Positions 1 to 9,701 of a stretch of 64,000 nucleotides of DNA are shown here, in pieces. The DNA comes from Volvariella volvacea V23 (lineage: Eukaryota > Basidiomycota > Agaricomycetes > Agaricales > Pluteaceae), in NCBI GenBank assembly GCA_000349905.1, contig KB722741.1:387953-451952 (forward strand), given 5' to 3'. The notes under the pieces were generated by a model, which was not told the origin of the DNA, searched no databases, and worked only from the letters and a program-made list of their open reading frames with translations. Each line of letters opens with the position of its first letter. The stretch's first letter is position 1. Position numbers and translations under genes: made by a program.

Positions 1-166
1 ACGGAGGTCGGACCACCTTACGCTTCCGCCACTCTTTCTCAATCTTGAACGGAGCTACAAAAGACCAGTTTACAGAAGCAAAATGGATACGCCACCATTG
101 CGGATCGACGACCTGCCAATCATCCTCGTCGTCGAGCTGAATGGGTTCGGCCTCGGTAGCGCTCAT
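1..166 (-). CDS. Unknown protein, N-terminal part only
   Basis: An open frame starts at the ATG at 166 and runs off the left edge of the window, so only about 55 residues are visible. The start is acidic (LDDEDDW) and is followed by a tryptophan-rich stretch (PQWWRIHFASVNWSF) and then a basic segment (KEWRKRK). The frame is free of stops to the edge, and the composition looks like protein. I do not recognise the family. No splice donor is evident inside the visible part. Whether this is really an expressed N terminus depends on sequence beyond the window. Confidence 0.45.
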   Translation of the reverse strand, partial: MSATEAEPIQLDDEDDWQVVDPQWWRIHFASVNWSFVAPFKIEKEWRKRKVVRPP

Positions 167-615
167 GAAACGTGCTGCTCAGCACTGACGGGGGATGTTC
201 TCTTCCTTGAGAAAGGCGCAGAAAAAGAGAGAAGATTTGTCAGTTTGTCGAGGTCACGGTGAGTTGGCCAATGTTTGGAAAGCAATGGGGACAAAGAAAG
301 GCAGTCGAGAGCCACACCTCAAAGAAATATGATTGGGGAAAGCTCCAGACGGGCTGGCAAAGACAAAGGGCGCTGGCACGGAGATGGTGGTGGACTAAAG
401 ACAAGGTGGGGAAGGATTATCAGGATTTGAATCTAACAACATGTGTTTGAGCAGTTCCCTGCTCAGAGTGAACAAGAATGGTCAAATCACTTGCACGTTT
501 CTCAGTGTTATTCTATTGTGTCACGCCTCCTTGTCACACGGCCCTGAAATACACCAATTCTCGTAATTTGTCATCACAATCATGTCTTTACATCTCGTAA
601 ATTCGTACAGTACTT
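167..615. other. Intergenic stretch, no gene seen
   Basis: About 450 bases lie between the start of the truncated minus-strand gene and the stop codon of the next minus-strand gene. It would hold the promoter of the former and the 3' UTR of the latter. I see no repeat, RNA gene or credible ORF. Confidence 0.5.
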
Positions 616-1639
616 CTATGAATGCCTTACCATCGACACCGACGCGAGACTGCTGGCAAGCTCGTCGTGCAGCGTGATCCAGCCGCCATTCACATAGTCA
701 GGTGGGAAATCCCAACGAGGCAAAGGGGGCCTACGGGGCAAAGGAGCATTGCCCCGAAGTGGTCGTGTGCCCTTCTTTGGCGAGGCCACACGAGGTTTCT
801 TGGGTGGCACAGGCCTCGGGGAGGGTGATGCCTTTGTGGCCTCGTGTCTTGGAACCCCTCCAGCAGGCGACGCCACCTGTTGCGAACTCGAACTTTGTGG
901 CTCCTGCTGTCGCTGCAATTGTTCAGCCCCAGGACGTATAGTTGGTGAGTCATCGTCCTCTGCACTGTCCTGGTTCTCCACCGTCTTAGCTCGCTCCTGA
1001 GAGCGTTCGCCATCCTTGCCTTTGGTAGCTTGCCCACTATGCTTCTTTGGAGGGCGTGGTCGACGCGCTGGCAATAGAAGTGACCGACGAGCTGCTTCCG
1101 AGGCAGTGAGAGTAGGCTTCTTGAGCACTGCTGCGCCCATCCTCGGCTCTTGCGCTTTAATTGTTCTTTCTTCTTCTCCACCTGCCGATCTACGGCGGCT
1201 ATGTGCCTCCCGGGCCATGTTCACCAGTGTTTTGAAATCGAAATCGCGCAGGTCTCGGACAAGACCCGTCTTCGAAGGCGATGGCGGCAAAATTTTCTTT
1301 ATGACATCGGGCAGGGGATGATTCTTTGCCTGAACACATGATGAGATGATGTCCGGGTTCAGAGGTGAAAGGACTATGTATGCCACTTACTGGAGACGGA
1401 CGGGCCGGGGACGCGTTCAAAAGCGACAGTGCCTTTGACGAATTGGACAAAGTCGACGTGGACGTGGAGGGCTTCCGAATGGGGGATGGAGCTGAAGGAA
1501 GCCCCGGTACGAAGTCGATATTGGAGAGGGAGATATCTCCATAGGCGGTGATCGTAAAGTCGTCATCGTCCCCGTCGAACAACGGGGACTTTTCGCTGAA
1601 CGCTAAGGAAGGTATCGGAGTTGGTATTCTGTTAGTCAT
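616..1639 (-). CDS. Low-complexity Pro/Ser/Arg-rich protein of unknown function
   Basis: This two-exon gene has exon 1 at 1639-1391 and exon 2 at 1329-616. They are joined by a 61-nt intron with GTAAGT donor and TTCAG acceptor, and splicing keeps the frame (83 codons plus 237 codons and stop; 320 aa). I chose ATG 1639 because the longer upstream frame reads through promoter-like sequence. The N terminus has an acidic patch (FDGDDDDF). The middle is rich in Ser/Pro, then comes a basic segment with RRRSAGGEEER and Pro-Lys/Arg clusters. The last 30 residues (WDFPPDYVNGGWITLHDEL) look more ordered. No domain is recognised. The composition suggests a disordered nuclear or scaffold protein, which is an inference only. 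Confidence 0.6.
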
Positions 1640-2898
1640 TGATAAGATTTGATCTCTGAGTTCTGCGGGATGGTGAGTGAGAGAGAAGGTTAAGGTAGCG
1701 GAAGAGGCAAAGGCAGAAATGCCACGGGCTATATATCGCCCAGGCGTTCTTTCGCCGTGCCACTGGTTTCGCGTGATCGGGGAGGGGACAAAGAGACAAT
1801 GGAACTTGAAATGGGACAGCCGGCGAACGCCCAGAATGCCACTGGCCTGCCTCGACGGAAGCAAATCGCGGGCTGCCTTCTTTGGCTCGCTTTGGCCACC
1901 GCGACTCACCAATTTCCAGCTGCCACCTACAAAGCGGTCAGTTCCAATGCGCTTCAAGCTTGGTGTTGCGCCCAACGCCGTCGCGATGTCTTCGGTCGCA
2001 TTCGCTGTCGTGTGCTCGGGTCAGAATCTTATTTCCGGTCTCACTTGAGTCTGCAAAATCCCTGCATCGAATACCGACTGCTGCATTCACATGATTCTTT
2101 GTAGCGGATCACCCTTGCCCTGCCTCGGAGTCCTCTGACGGGAAGGGTCTGCAAGTGGCACACTATGCAAGAGGCCAGTAGATGTGATGGCTTAACCTGT
2201 AGGTCGTACTCTTCTCTTCGGTCACCATCTACACTAGCCTACCGAAGTCATCCCAAGGCCGCGACCTCATCCAAGTATGACTACCCACTCGACTATTATT
2301 AGGCCACCGTATTTGCTAATGGCTATACGTCGGTGGCAAGGCACCGAGGTAAAGTTCCCGAGCCAGCAATGTCATCAAGCTGGCCATCTCGCAGACCTTG
2401 ACGGTCCACTGTGCCACATACCAATTTTGTCACGACCAACGCCCTTTCTCCGTACTTGTCATTCACGAGCAAATCCTTCTCATTGCTTGGTATTTTGGTG
2501 CTTATATGCGCCATGGAATTTGCGTCCACTCACACAGATGCCCCGCTAGTAGCAAAAGCGCCTAATAATTGACGCATCATAGTACGTCTGAGTCACCAGG
2601 AGTCACTGAAGTCGGGGAGTAAACATATACGGCAAGCCATCCAGCCTCACGAAGGACAATGAAATGGGAAAACCAAACTGATTGGGTAATAGTATTACCG
2701 CCATCAGAGGTCCGATACCCTCGCGGCGATAATTCCATTAGGAAGGTAGTGTATCCCTCGGCACATATTGCGATTTGGCACTTCGCTGATTAGAAGATCC
2801 TAGCAGAAGGTGCGTCAATTATTCATGACCGAGAACATATCTATATATTTGTCTTGTAACGATTCTATTCTAAAGTAAGGACTACAATGCAAACTCGT
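1640..2898. other. Intergenic stretch, no gene seen
   Basis: About 1.26 kb separates the start of the low-complexity gene from the 3' end of the hydrophobin pseudogene. Short frames occur on both strands, but none has a plausible splice pattern or recognisable protein. The part next to 1640 should carry the promoter of the minus-strand gene. Confidence 0.45.
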
Positions 2899-3423
2899 CT
2901 AGAGGTTGAGATTGCATCTCAAGGCCAAGAGGCCGCCCTGTTACGAATTCAGTTCTATTTCTAGAGTCCACAACCCAAGAGCTTACGAACCTGTTTCCGA
3001 TACAGCACACTGGCTATTGTGAGCTGTTCATGTGTCTGATTAACACCCCACCAACCATAGGAACCGCCGTAGAAGGCTCATCAAGAGTTGCCACCTACTC
3101 CGAGGACGCTTAGTGGGCTGCATGCCACTTGAATTGCGATAAGCATTAAATCTGAAAACTAAGGTGCGAGATGACCTAAAGCCAACTAAGCCTGTGATTG
3201 AGCCAAGCTCGATGCCTAGGATGCCTGCCAATAGCGCAACAGCCTGGTTACTGGTCTATGTGCGCATTGGCTGTGATGAACAGCATGCTTTGCTTAGCCC
3301 CGCCGACCGGGCGGAGTTACAGCACTGGTGACTTCCAGTATCGCAACTACCTTGAGGACCTACAGCGAACGCCGAAGCAAGGAGAGGAAGAGCAAGGGTG
3401 AAGGAGGCAGTACGAGTGAACCT
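2899..3423 (-). pseudogene. Decayed class I hydrophobin gene
   Basis: All five exons of the neighbouring hydrophobin genes can be followed here in order on the minus strand. They include a signal-peptide-like segment, CDTG..QCCNS in exon 1, LAGILGIELGSITGLVG in exon 2, CSPLSVLGVGGNS in exon 3, PVCC in exon 4 and a truncated CNLNL tail ending at 2899. Several independent lesions make it non-functional. The start codon position reads AGG (3423-3421), the intron 2 donor GT is TT, the intron 3 donor GT is AT, and exon 4 has an in-frame TAG just before PVCC. A six-base deletion shortens the C-terminal CNPxNLNL. The intron 1 donor reads GC. It is a relic of local duplication beside two intact copies. 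Confidence 0.85.
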
Positions 3424-4312
3424 TCCTCGAATAGGTTGGTCGGTTGCTCGCGAATCTGTGTGGGCTCACTTCAATTTTGTCCCACTTGGGTCCCACCATC
3501 TTGTCGAGCGTTGAGTCCGACCTGTCGCTCTGCAATGAAATCTTGTGTTCTGGAGCCCAGTTATTGACGCCTTGGAATGCAAGTCCTCATGCCATCCACC
3601 TTGTCTACTCTTGTCGATGTCAGCTTCAACGTCCGCCTTTCAGAGGGAAAGCAAACACTTTACCCCGTGGCGAACAATGTATCCCTCAACTTGAAGGAGT
3701 TCCATTGCTGCATCAAGCACCAACGCGAAATCGAAGCACCGCACATGTTCCGTACTCACTCATCTCCGCAAGCGCAGACACTTCCGACTCGGAGACATTA
3801 AATTTTATTTCGCGACTAAAAATAGCACCCCGCATCGTTTGTCCATGTCGAGGCTGTCGAATGAAAATGATTTCGAAAATCATGATCGCCAGCTATAGGA
3901 AGGCTAACAGTGACAATTGATTCCGATGTCAAGCGCGTGTAGCGAGCCGAGTTGACGGGCCTGCGGATTTAGAGAAGGTTTGAAAGTGAATTCGTGCTTT
4001 CCCGAGTCCGTGGATTTTTTCAGGCGGTGAAGAAGGTTTACCTCGGTTGTGCCACAGGTGAACGAGGCTCACCTGTTGAGGACGGCTTATCCCTCTCCGT
4101 TTCACCCATTTGGCCCTGCAAATCACAAGGTCAAGGTGGGTCTTCTGTGTTATGTAGTGTCTCTCTCTACTCAAGCGGAAAAAGGTACACTTTCCTCCTA
4201 TTTACTGTATTACCCAAGGACAGGGGGAGACATCCACACGAAAGTTAAGCACAGTAAAACTTTATTTTCAAAGCTCTAAGCAATCATGGACATCGACTAA
4301 TACTAGATCAAT
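3424..4312. other. Intergenic stretch between hydrophobin copies
   Basis: About 890 bases lie between the pseudogene start and the stop of the next hydrophobin. There are short frames on both strands, none with recognisable protein. It would contain the former promoter of the pseudogene. Confidence 0.45.
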
Positions 4313-4857
4313 TTAAAGGTTGAGGTTGATTGGGTTGCATCCCAAGCTGATGAGGCCACCCTGTTTATATGTTTTAATAGCATTAACCCGGATGAGTACT
4401 GGAGTACGTACGAAGCTATTTCCAGTGCAGCAGACTGGTTGTTGGGAGCTGCATCACGTGGTTAGTACATATTGAGCTCCATAGATCGTGTCGGCCTACC
4501 AAGAGTTCCCCCCAACACCAAGAATACTAAGAGGGCTGCAGGTCACTATCGCAATGGCGTCAGATCGTTATTAAGCACGGGCAGACAGAGAAACATACAG
4601 CCAACTAAGCCAGTAATACTGCCCAAGTCGATGCCGAGCAAGCCAGCGAGCTGGGCTACAGTCGTGCTGGTACTCTAAAAGCAGCTCTCAGCACAAAGTA
4701 CAGATAAATCGGCATTATCACCTACGGATTGGACAGAGTTGCAGCATTGGAGACTTCCGGTGTTGCAATTGCCTTGGCGGGGCAAAACTGCTGCAGAAGC
4801 AACGAGAGGGGCGACGAGAGCGAAAGAAGCGAAAGAGACTGCAAGAGAGAGCTTCAT
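4313..4857 (-). CDS. Class I hydrophobin
   Basis: Secreted small amphipathic protein that self-assembles at air-water and wall surfaces (family knowledge). Five exons: 4857-4726, 4674-4599, 4545-4500, 4448-4412 and 4360-4313. All introns are GT...AG and the spliced frame is continuous (112 aa). A signal peptide is evident at residues 1-23 (hydrophobic, ending ASA), followed by the mature start LPRQGNC. All eight cysteines are in the hydrophobin order: C, CC (CNTGSLQCC), C (TCSP), C (NSCSQQ), CC (PVCC), C (LGCNP). The C terminus GGLISLGCNPINLNL is a typical class I ending. It is divergent to the hydrophobin at 6357 and nearly identical in exon layout. A TATA box lies about 65 bases upstream. 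Confidence 0.95.
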
Positions 4858-4920
4858 AGCTAGGGTGGTTATATCTGAACTAGTGGGTTGTTCTGATGAG
4901 TCTTCGCATTATTTAACGCC

Positions 4921-4928
4921 TTTATATA
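4921..4928 (-). promoter_or_regulatory. TATA box of the minus-strand hydrophobin
   Basis: On the minus strand the sequence reads TATATAAA, 64-71 bases before the ATG at 4857. This is the usual place for a TATA element in strongly expressed fungal hydrophobin genes. The assignment rests on sequence and spacing only. Confidence 0.7.
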
Positions 4929-6273
4929 TGCTCGCGGAGGCTCATCGCATGTCGGAAAGTACGGCTGAAGCACGGTAGGGGTGAAGAGGTGCAGCATTCG
5001 TGGCAGATGAGAACCAAAGTCAGGCGGGTAATCGTACTGATACGGGGGGATGTACGTCGCTTAACAAGATATGGAAGACGAACACGGAGCACCGAGGGTA
5101 TAGCACCTAACATTAACGATGATCGCTGAGCGTGGCATCGCAAGGCTGGGATAACCGAGAACCTGCATTCCTAGGCAAAATTCTCCAAATGGACTGTAGG
5201 CTGAATGCCCGCGCGACCCAGGAGTATTTGTCCCTTGATCCTGCAGCGTATTTTTTCGACATGGATGAGAAGACAGCGCTTGGCCTCTATCCTTGCACAT
5301 CGTACTTTTGGAAGGCCGAGTAACCTCCGCTGAGTGGGTTAGGATACTAGGTGAGGTTATCTGGTATTTTCTTCATTCATGACCGACAAAAGCTCCTAGG
5401 TCGTCTGCTTATACCCTTGCTTACTTTAGATTCAAGTGAGTGGTGCGAGGCTTAGCTATGAGCAGCTCTTTACCTCACCACAATTCAGGTCACCACGCCA
5501 TAGTGAAGTCCGTTATTGATTTCCATTTTGACGGTGCTACGTGAATAGGAAGACACTCACCCGCAGAGTCCGCCAGCCAAAAATAGAGCATTTAGAACTT
5601 GAGTCTATGTCTGGGCCCAAGTCCGCTTTCATTTCGATTGGCCAGTTCCGAGTCGGAAGCACTTCAAAAGGAAGGGACAAGCGATGGCATACCTCTCCCC
5701 ATTTTTATTAACGCTTTGCGGCTGATATGTCCAGGCGGGAAATTAAGCAAAAAAATTGCCTCGAACATGTTCCCGTATCAATGTTTGATGTCCTACGCCC
5801 TTGTAGGTTGATAGAAAAAGGGGACCATATCCATTTTGGAGTGTCGTGTCGAATCGGGGGAGTATGCGCATTTTCTATGAACATCTATTCGCGCGGAAAG
5901 TACGCACATTGGCTTTCGTGGGTCGGTGTTAGGGAGACCTGATGCATACCATTGGGCATGGAGGTGCGGTCCTTAACAGCGAATCATTGTCAATATCTTC
6001 GAAGAAACATGTACAGACAGAAGGATTGGAAGATGTCACAAAACCCAGGGTAGCGAGAATGTCGGGAACTTTAGTGAGAACTCCGTTTGACAAGAACCAT
6101 TGACCACGGGAAAATCATCCATAATCATTCTTTGATTTTGAAAATCAGCACACAGTCAGCAGCGACCAAGGACAGGAATACTTACCCATGGTGCAACGAG
6201 CACAGACCAGGCCACTGTGTTGAAGACAACCGGAGAGACCAAGGCCTGGAATCTAAATGTTGGCTCGCATTAG
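4929..6273. other. Divergent intergenic region between two hydrophobins
   Basis: About 1.35 kb lies between two TATA boxes that fire in opposite directions, so it is probably a shared upstream regulatory region. Short frames are present but none is convincing. I see no clear long repeat or transposon ends. Confidence 0.5.
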
Positions 6274-6282
6274 TATATAAAG
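6274..6282 (+). promoter_or_regulatory. TATA box of the plus-strand hydrophobin
   Basis: TATATAAAG lies about 75-83 bases before the ATG at 6357, mirroring the TATA box of the divergent paralogue at 4921-4928. Confidence 0.7.
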
Positions 6283-6356
6283 CTGAACACCAGCGCGACA
6301 TCTCCTTCAGCTGAACAGTTCGTTCTAAAGCCTTCAAGCACTCTTCAATCTTCACC

Positions 6357-6919
6357 ATGTTCGCCCGCATCTACACCGTCTTTGCTTTCATCTTCTTCGC
6401 CTTCCCTCTCCTCGCAAGCACTGCTGTTGTCCTTCCTCGTGATGGAAATTGCAATACTGGAGATCTCCAGTGCTGCAACTCAGTTCAAAATGCAAGTGGC
6501 CTGAGTCCATAGAGATCGGTGCAATCACTAACTGACACCACACAGTCTACCTCCCAGTCAGTTGCCCAACTAGCAGGGTTACTGGGAATTCAGCTGCCAG
6601 ACCTTGGCGCACTTGTTGGTTGTAAGCTTTTCTGGTTGTAATCAATGAGATAAATGCCCCTGATGTCTACCCGTTGTACAGTGGGCTGCAGCCCCCTCTC
6701 CATCCTCGGAATTGGAGGGAACTCCTGGTAAGGGATGTCCAATAATTTATTTTGATCATGTACTCAAGAATGGCAGCTCCCAACAACCGGTTTGCTGCAC
6801 TGACAACAGCTTCGTAAGTGCTTAGTAGCATGAAATCATGAAGTGAGGACTCACCTTGCTTGCCTGACAAGGGGGGCTTGATTTCCCTCGGGTGTAACCC
6901 GCTCAACCTCAATCTGTAA
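6357..6919 (+). CDS. Class I hydrophobin
   Basis: Secreted surface-active wall protein. Five exons: 6357-6491, 6546-6621, 6682-6727, 6777-6813 and 6872-6919, giving 113 aa in a continuous frame. Signal peptide at residues 1-22 (FAFIFFAFPLLAS core). Eight cysteines are in order: C and CC in CNTGDLQCC, then GLGCSP, NSCSQQ, PVCC and LGCNP. The C terminus is GGLISLGCNPLNLNL. Exon sizes 2-5 (76, 46, 37, 48 nt) are identical to those of the minus-strand paralogue at 4313-4857, which supports the model. Intron 1 begins with GC (GCAAGT) where the intact paralogue has GT; unspliced reading would stop six codons later. The other donors are GT. A TATA box lies about 80 bases upstream. Confidence 0.93.
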
Positions 6920-7141
6920 TGAGTTGGATTTCACAGCTGATACCTGGTAGTTTAAAGTCGATAGATTTGTGGTACGCGGGCATCCATCGTTGATCCGTAC
7001 ATGTTTGTCCCTGTTAATTTCGGAAGTTGACAATACATCCACGTGATTGCCCCGCTTCATGCATGATCCAGCCGGAATGTACAAGTACAGCGGCCATCCA
7101 CCCAAATTCCAGTCCATCTCGCTTTCTTTGCGACGCCAAAA

Positions 7142-8432
7142 ATGTCCATCGCGCACGGAATTAGAACAGTTGGTGTGCTCGGCGCCGGACAAATGGGCAC
7201 TGGCATTGCCCTCGTGTCTGCCTTACGAGCTAAAGTTCCGGTTCTGCTATACGATCGGTCGCCAGAACAGGTCAAGAAGGGACTATCGCTGGTGGACAAG
7301 TTGTTAGCAAAGGACGTTGCAAAGGGACGCCTCACAAATGAGCAGGCGAAAGAAGCGCGAGACAGAATCCAAATTGTGGGGCAGGAGGCAGGGATTAAAG
7401 GATTCCGGGACGTAGACATGGTTATTGAGGTATGTAATAGATCAACGATGGCGATGCCTAAAACGTTGATACTATAAAACACTCAAGGCGGTCTCGGAGA
7501 ACCTTCCATTGAAGCAGGCGATTTTCAAATCATTTGCTGCTGAACTTAGCCCCGATACAATTCTGGCTACCAACACCAGCTCAATTAGTATAACAAAAAT
7601 AGCTGCTTCCGCTGTCCCTGAGGGTTTGAGCGCTGCCAGTGAAGAAGGGAATAAGAGTGCAGGACGTGTGGTTGGTATGTTGCTCGCACTTGATCTAACG
7701 CTGTGTTTTGGTAACGATATTACCTAGGCCTGCATTTCTTCAACCCTGTGCCCGTAATGGTGTGGTGCTCTCTACCCAGTTAGACAAAACTGTGTACTTA
7801 CTCCTTTCTTAGAAACTCGTTGAACTCATCTCTGCGCTTCAAACAACTCCCGAGACCCTCGACCGGGCGCGTGCCTTCGCCGCTGCATGTGGAAAGGGTG
7901 AGTTCACGACTAGCTCGCATAGATATTTGAATTTCAACGCATCTGCGCAGAGGTCACTACATCGAAGGACGTTCCAGGCTTCGTGTCTAATGCTCTATTA
8001 ATGCCTTTCATCAACGAGGTAAGTTTATTGCACGTATCTCAGCTATTTTCTGGCTCACCACCTTTGTCAGGCTATCATGTGTTTGGAAAAGGTTAGTTTA
8101 CCGTTGATGGTCACTATTAATGGCTGACAGCCACCTCAGGGCATCGCAACACGGGAAGACATTGACACTACCCTCAAGCTAGGAATGAACCACCCAATGG
8201 GCCCTCTACAGCTCGCTGACTTGTAAGTGTATTCAGTAAATATAAACTGACATTTCCTTGACTCAAACGATGTAGCATTGGCCTGGACACATGTTTGGCA
8301 ATCCAGCAAACTTTGTACGAAGGAACGCGCGACTCCAAGTACCGCCCAAGTATTCTGCTAGAACGGATGGTTGATGCCCAGTGGTACGGAAGGAAGAACG
8401 GACGGGGATTCTATGAATACAAAGACCAGTAG
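7142..8432 (+). CDS. 3-hydroxyacyl-CoA (3-hydroxybutyryl-CoA) dehydrogenase
   Basis: NAD-dependent oxidation of L-3-hydroxyacyl-CoA to 3-ketoacyl-CoA, as in fatty-acid beta-oxidation or short-chain acyl-CoA metabolism. Eight exons (7142-7429, 7488-7674, 7728-7759, 7813-7897, 7951-8018, 8071-8091, 8140-8222, 8276-8432) give 306 aa with all phases matching; exon 6 is only 21 nt. The N-terminal Rossmann fold has [14 protein letters not shown] at residues 10-23. The central catalytic signature [15 protein letters not shown] follows ATNTSSISI. The C-terminal domain contains [15 protein letters not shown] and [16 protein letters not shown], and the end is [10 protein letters not shown]. Length matches the single-domain family. 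There is no mitochondrial presequence before the Rossmann fold and no C-terminal SKL-type peroxisomal signal, so location is not clear from sequence. Confidence 0.93.
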
Positions 8433-8519
8433 ATAATTCCAATTATACTCTACTTCGAGTTTCAGACACCATAGTCTGTCTCAAAGCCTCTTCGATTTTG
8501 GGACCTGCACCCAACAATC

Positions 8520-9320
8520 ATGACCTCAACACTACGACCACAAATTATAGACCTCTCACATCCGCTCAATTCTGCTATCTCCATCTACCCAGGCGACCCC
8601 ACGTACACCTGCACACCCTTCCTCACAATCCAAACCGACGGATGTGCAGTGAAATCCCTGACTCTAGGCACACATACTGGAACGCACATTGATGCTCCAG
8701 CGCATTTCATCGCAGATGGAAAGACGATAGATCAGATCCCTCTGTCAGATCTCATAAGAACTGTCAGAACCAAACCAGGAGTCGAAGTGGGAGGGCCAGG
8801 TGTAATAGTGATAGATGTGGCATACAAAAAGCAAAGAGAGCAAATCACCTGGGATGATGATATCCTTCCTCAACTCAAATCCAGATTCCGAGACTCATCA
8901 GGCGACATCCTGGCCAATCTACGCGGGTCGTTCCTCTTCTTCAAGACGGATTGGTCAAACCACTGGTCCACACCAACGTACTTCTCGCATCCATACCTAA
9001 CCCCCGCAACCGCTCGTCAGATCATCGATGCGGGCGTCAAGTTAGTTGGCGTGGACGCTTTTAGCGTTGATGAGACGCCTTATGAAGGTGTGGGAGGTGA
9101 ATTGGGATATGGCGTTCATGAGATTTTGCTTGGAGCTGGAGTGTTCATTGTGGAGAATTTGACGAATTTGGGGTTATTGGGAGAGGCGTTGGGTGGATCT
9201 GAGGAAGAGCAGAAAGGAGTGGTCGAGGAGTGGGTTGTCTGCGTAGCTCCTTTAAATGTCGAGAGTGGAGATGGTGCTCCTGTGAGAGCTTATGCAGCAA
9301 AAAGGGCAACTGCGTTGTAG
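8520..9320 (+). CDS. Cyclase / kynurenine-formamidase-like metal hydrolase
   Basis: Intronless 266-aa protein of the cyclase family (PF04199), metal-dependent hydrolases that include bacterial-type kynurenine formamidases. The family motif with metal-binding His/Asp is clear: LGTHTGTHIDAPAHF at about residues 50-64, i.e. HxGTHxDxPxH. The opening IDLSHPLNSAISIYPGDP is also typical. Later GVDAFSVDETPY and VHEILL with a downstream acidic residue match the second half of the fold. The substrate cannot be set from sequence. It starts 87 bases after the stop of the dehydrogenase, on the same strand. The lack of introns contrasts with its neighbours. Confidence 0.88.
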   Translation: MTSTLRPQIIDLSHPLNSAISIYPGDPTYTCTPFLTIQTDGCAVKSLTLGTHTGTHIDAPAHFIADGKTIDQIPLSDLIRTVRTKPGVEVGGPGVIVIDVAYKKQREQITWDDDILPQLKSRFRDSSGDILANLRGSFLFFKTDWSNHWSTPTYFSHPYLTPATARQIIDAGVKLVGVDAFSVDETPYEGVGGELGYGVHEILLGAGVFIVENLTNLGLLGEALGGSEEEQKGVVEEWVVCVAPLNVESGDGAPVRAYAAKRATAL

Positions 9321-9701
9321 AATTCAAAGCTTGTACATATGCGAGTCTCTCCAACGTATAGTCCCCTCTGTAAAACGGATTGCGTACCTCTCGCCTCGAA
9401 GTATCATTACCATCTGCAACCAACACTGTATATATCCGCAATCTTACATCTAGCAACACCCAAAACAACAGGTCTACATATGACGGAGAGCAAAACCAAA
9501 GCCGAAACCAAAACCAAAACCAAGTTACCGTATCTAAGAGCATAGAAGACCGTCCCGATTTCATGATATCTAAAAGAAAAAAACCATCCGCATTCGCAAT
9601 AGCGCGAAGAATGGCATGAAAGACGTGATCATACTGGAAGTTTTGCTTATCCACGGCTATGTTTGCAGTTGAGTTGCAAAGTATGAGTGGCTCGTGGTGG
9701 A
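9321..9701. other. Convergent 3' intergenic stretch
   Basis: About 380 bases lie between two convergent genes. It contains a short imperfect AACCAA-type repeat (about 9491-9524) and otherwise nothing recognisable. A frame on the minus strand across it is judged chance. Confidence 0.5.
9491..9524. repeat. Short imperfect AACCAA repeat
   Basis: Five to six imperfect copies of a hexamer close to aaccaa occur in a row. It is a small low-complexity tract in a 3' flanking region. Confidence 0.6.

Noticed and set aside
1199..1390. Read-through of the intron in the low-complexity gene (longer upstream ORF)
   Set aside because: The GTAAGT donor and TTCAG acceptor join two frames that are both coding-like; reading through the intron gives a tail in the wrong frame of exon 2.
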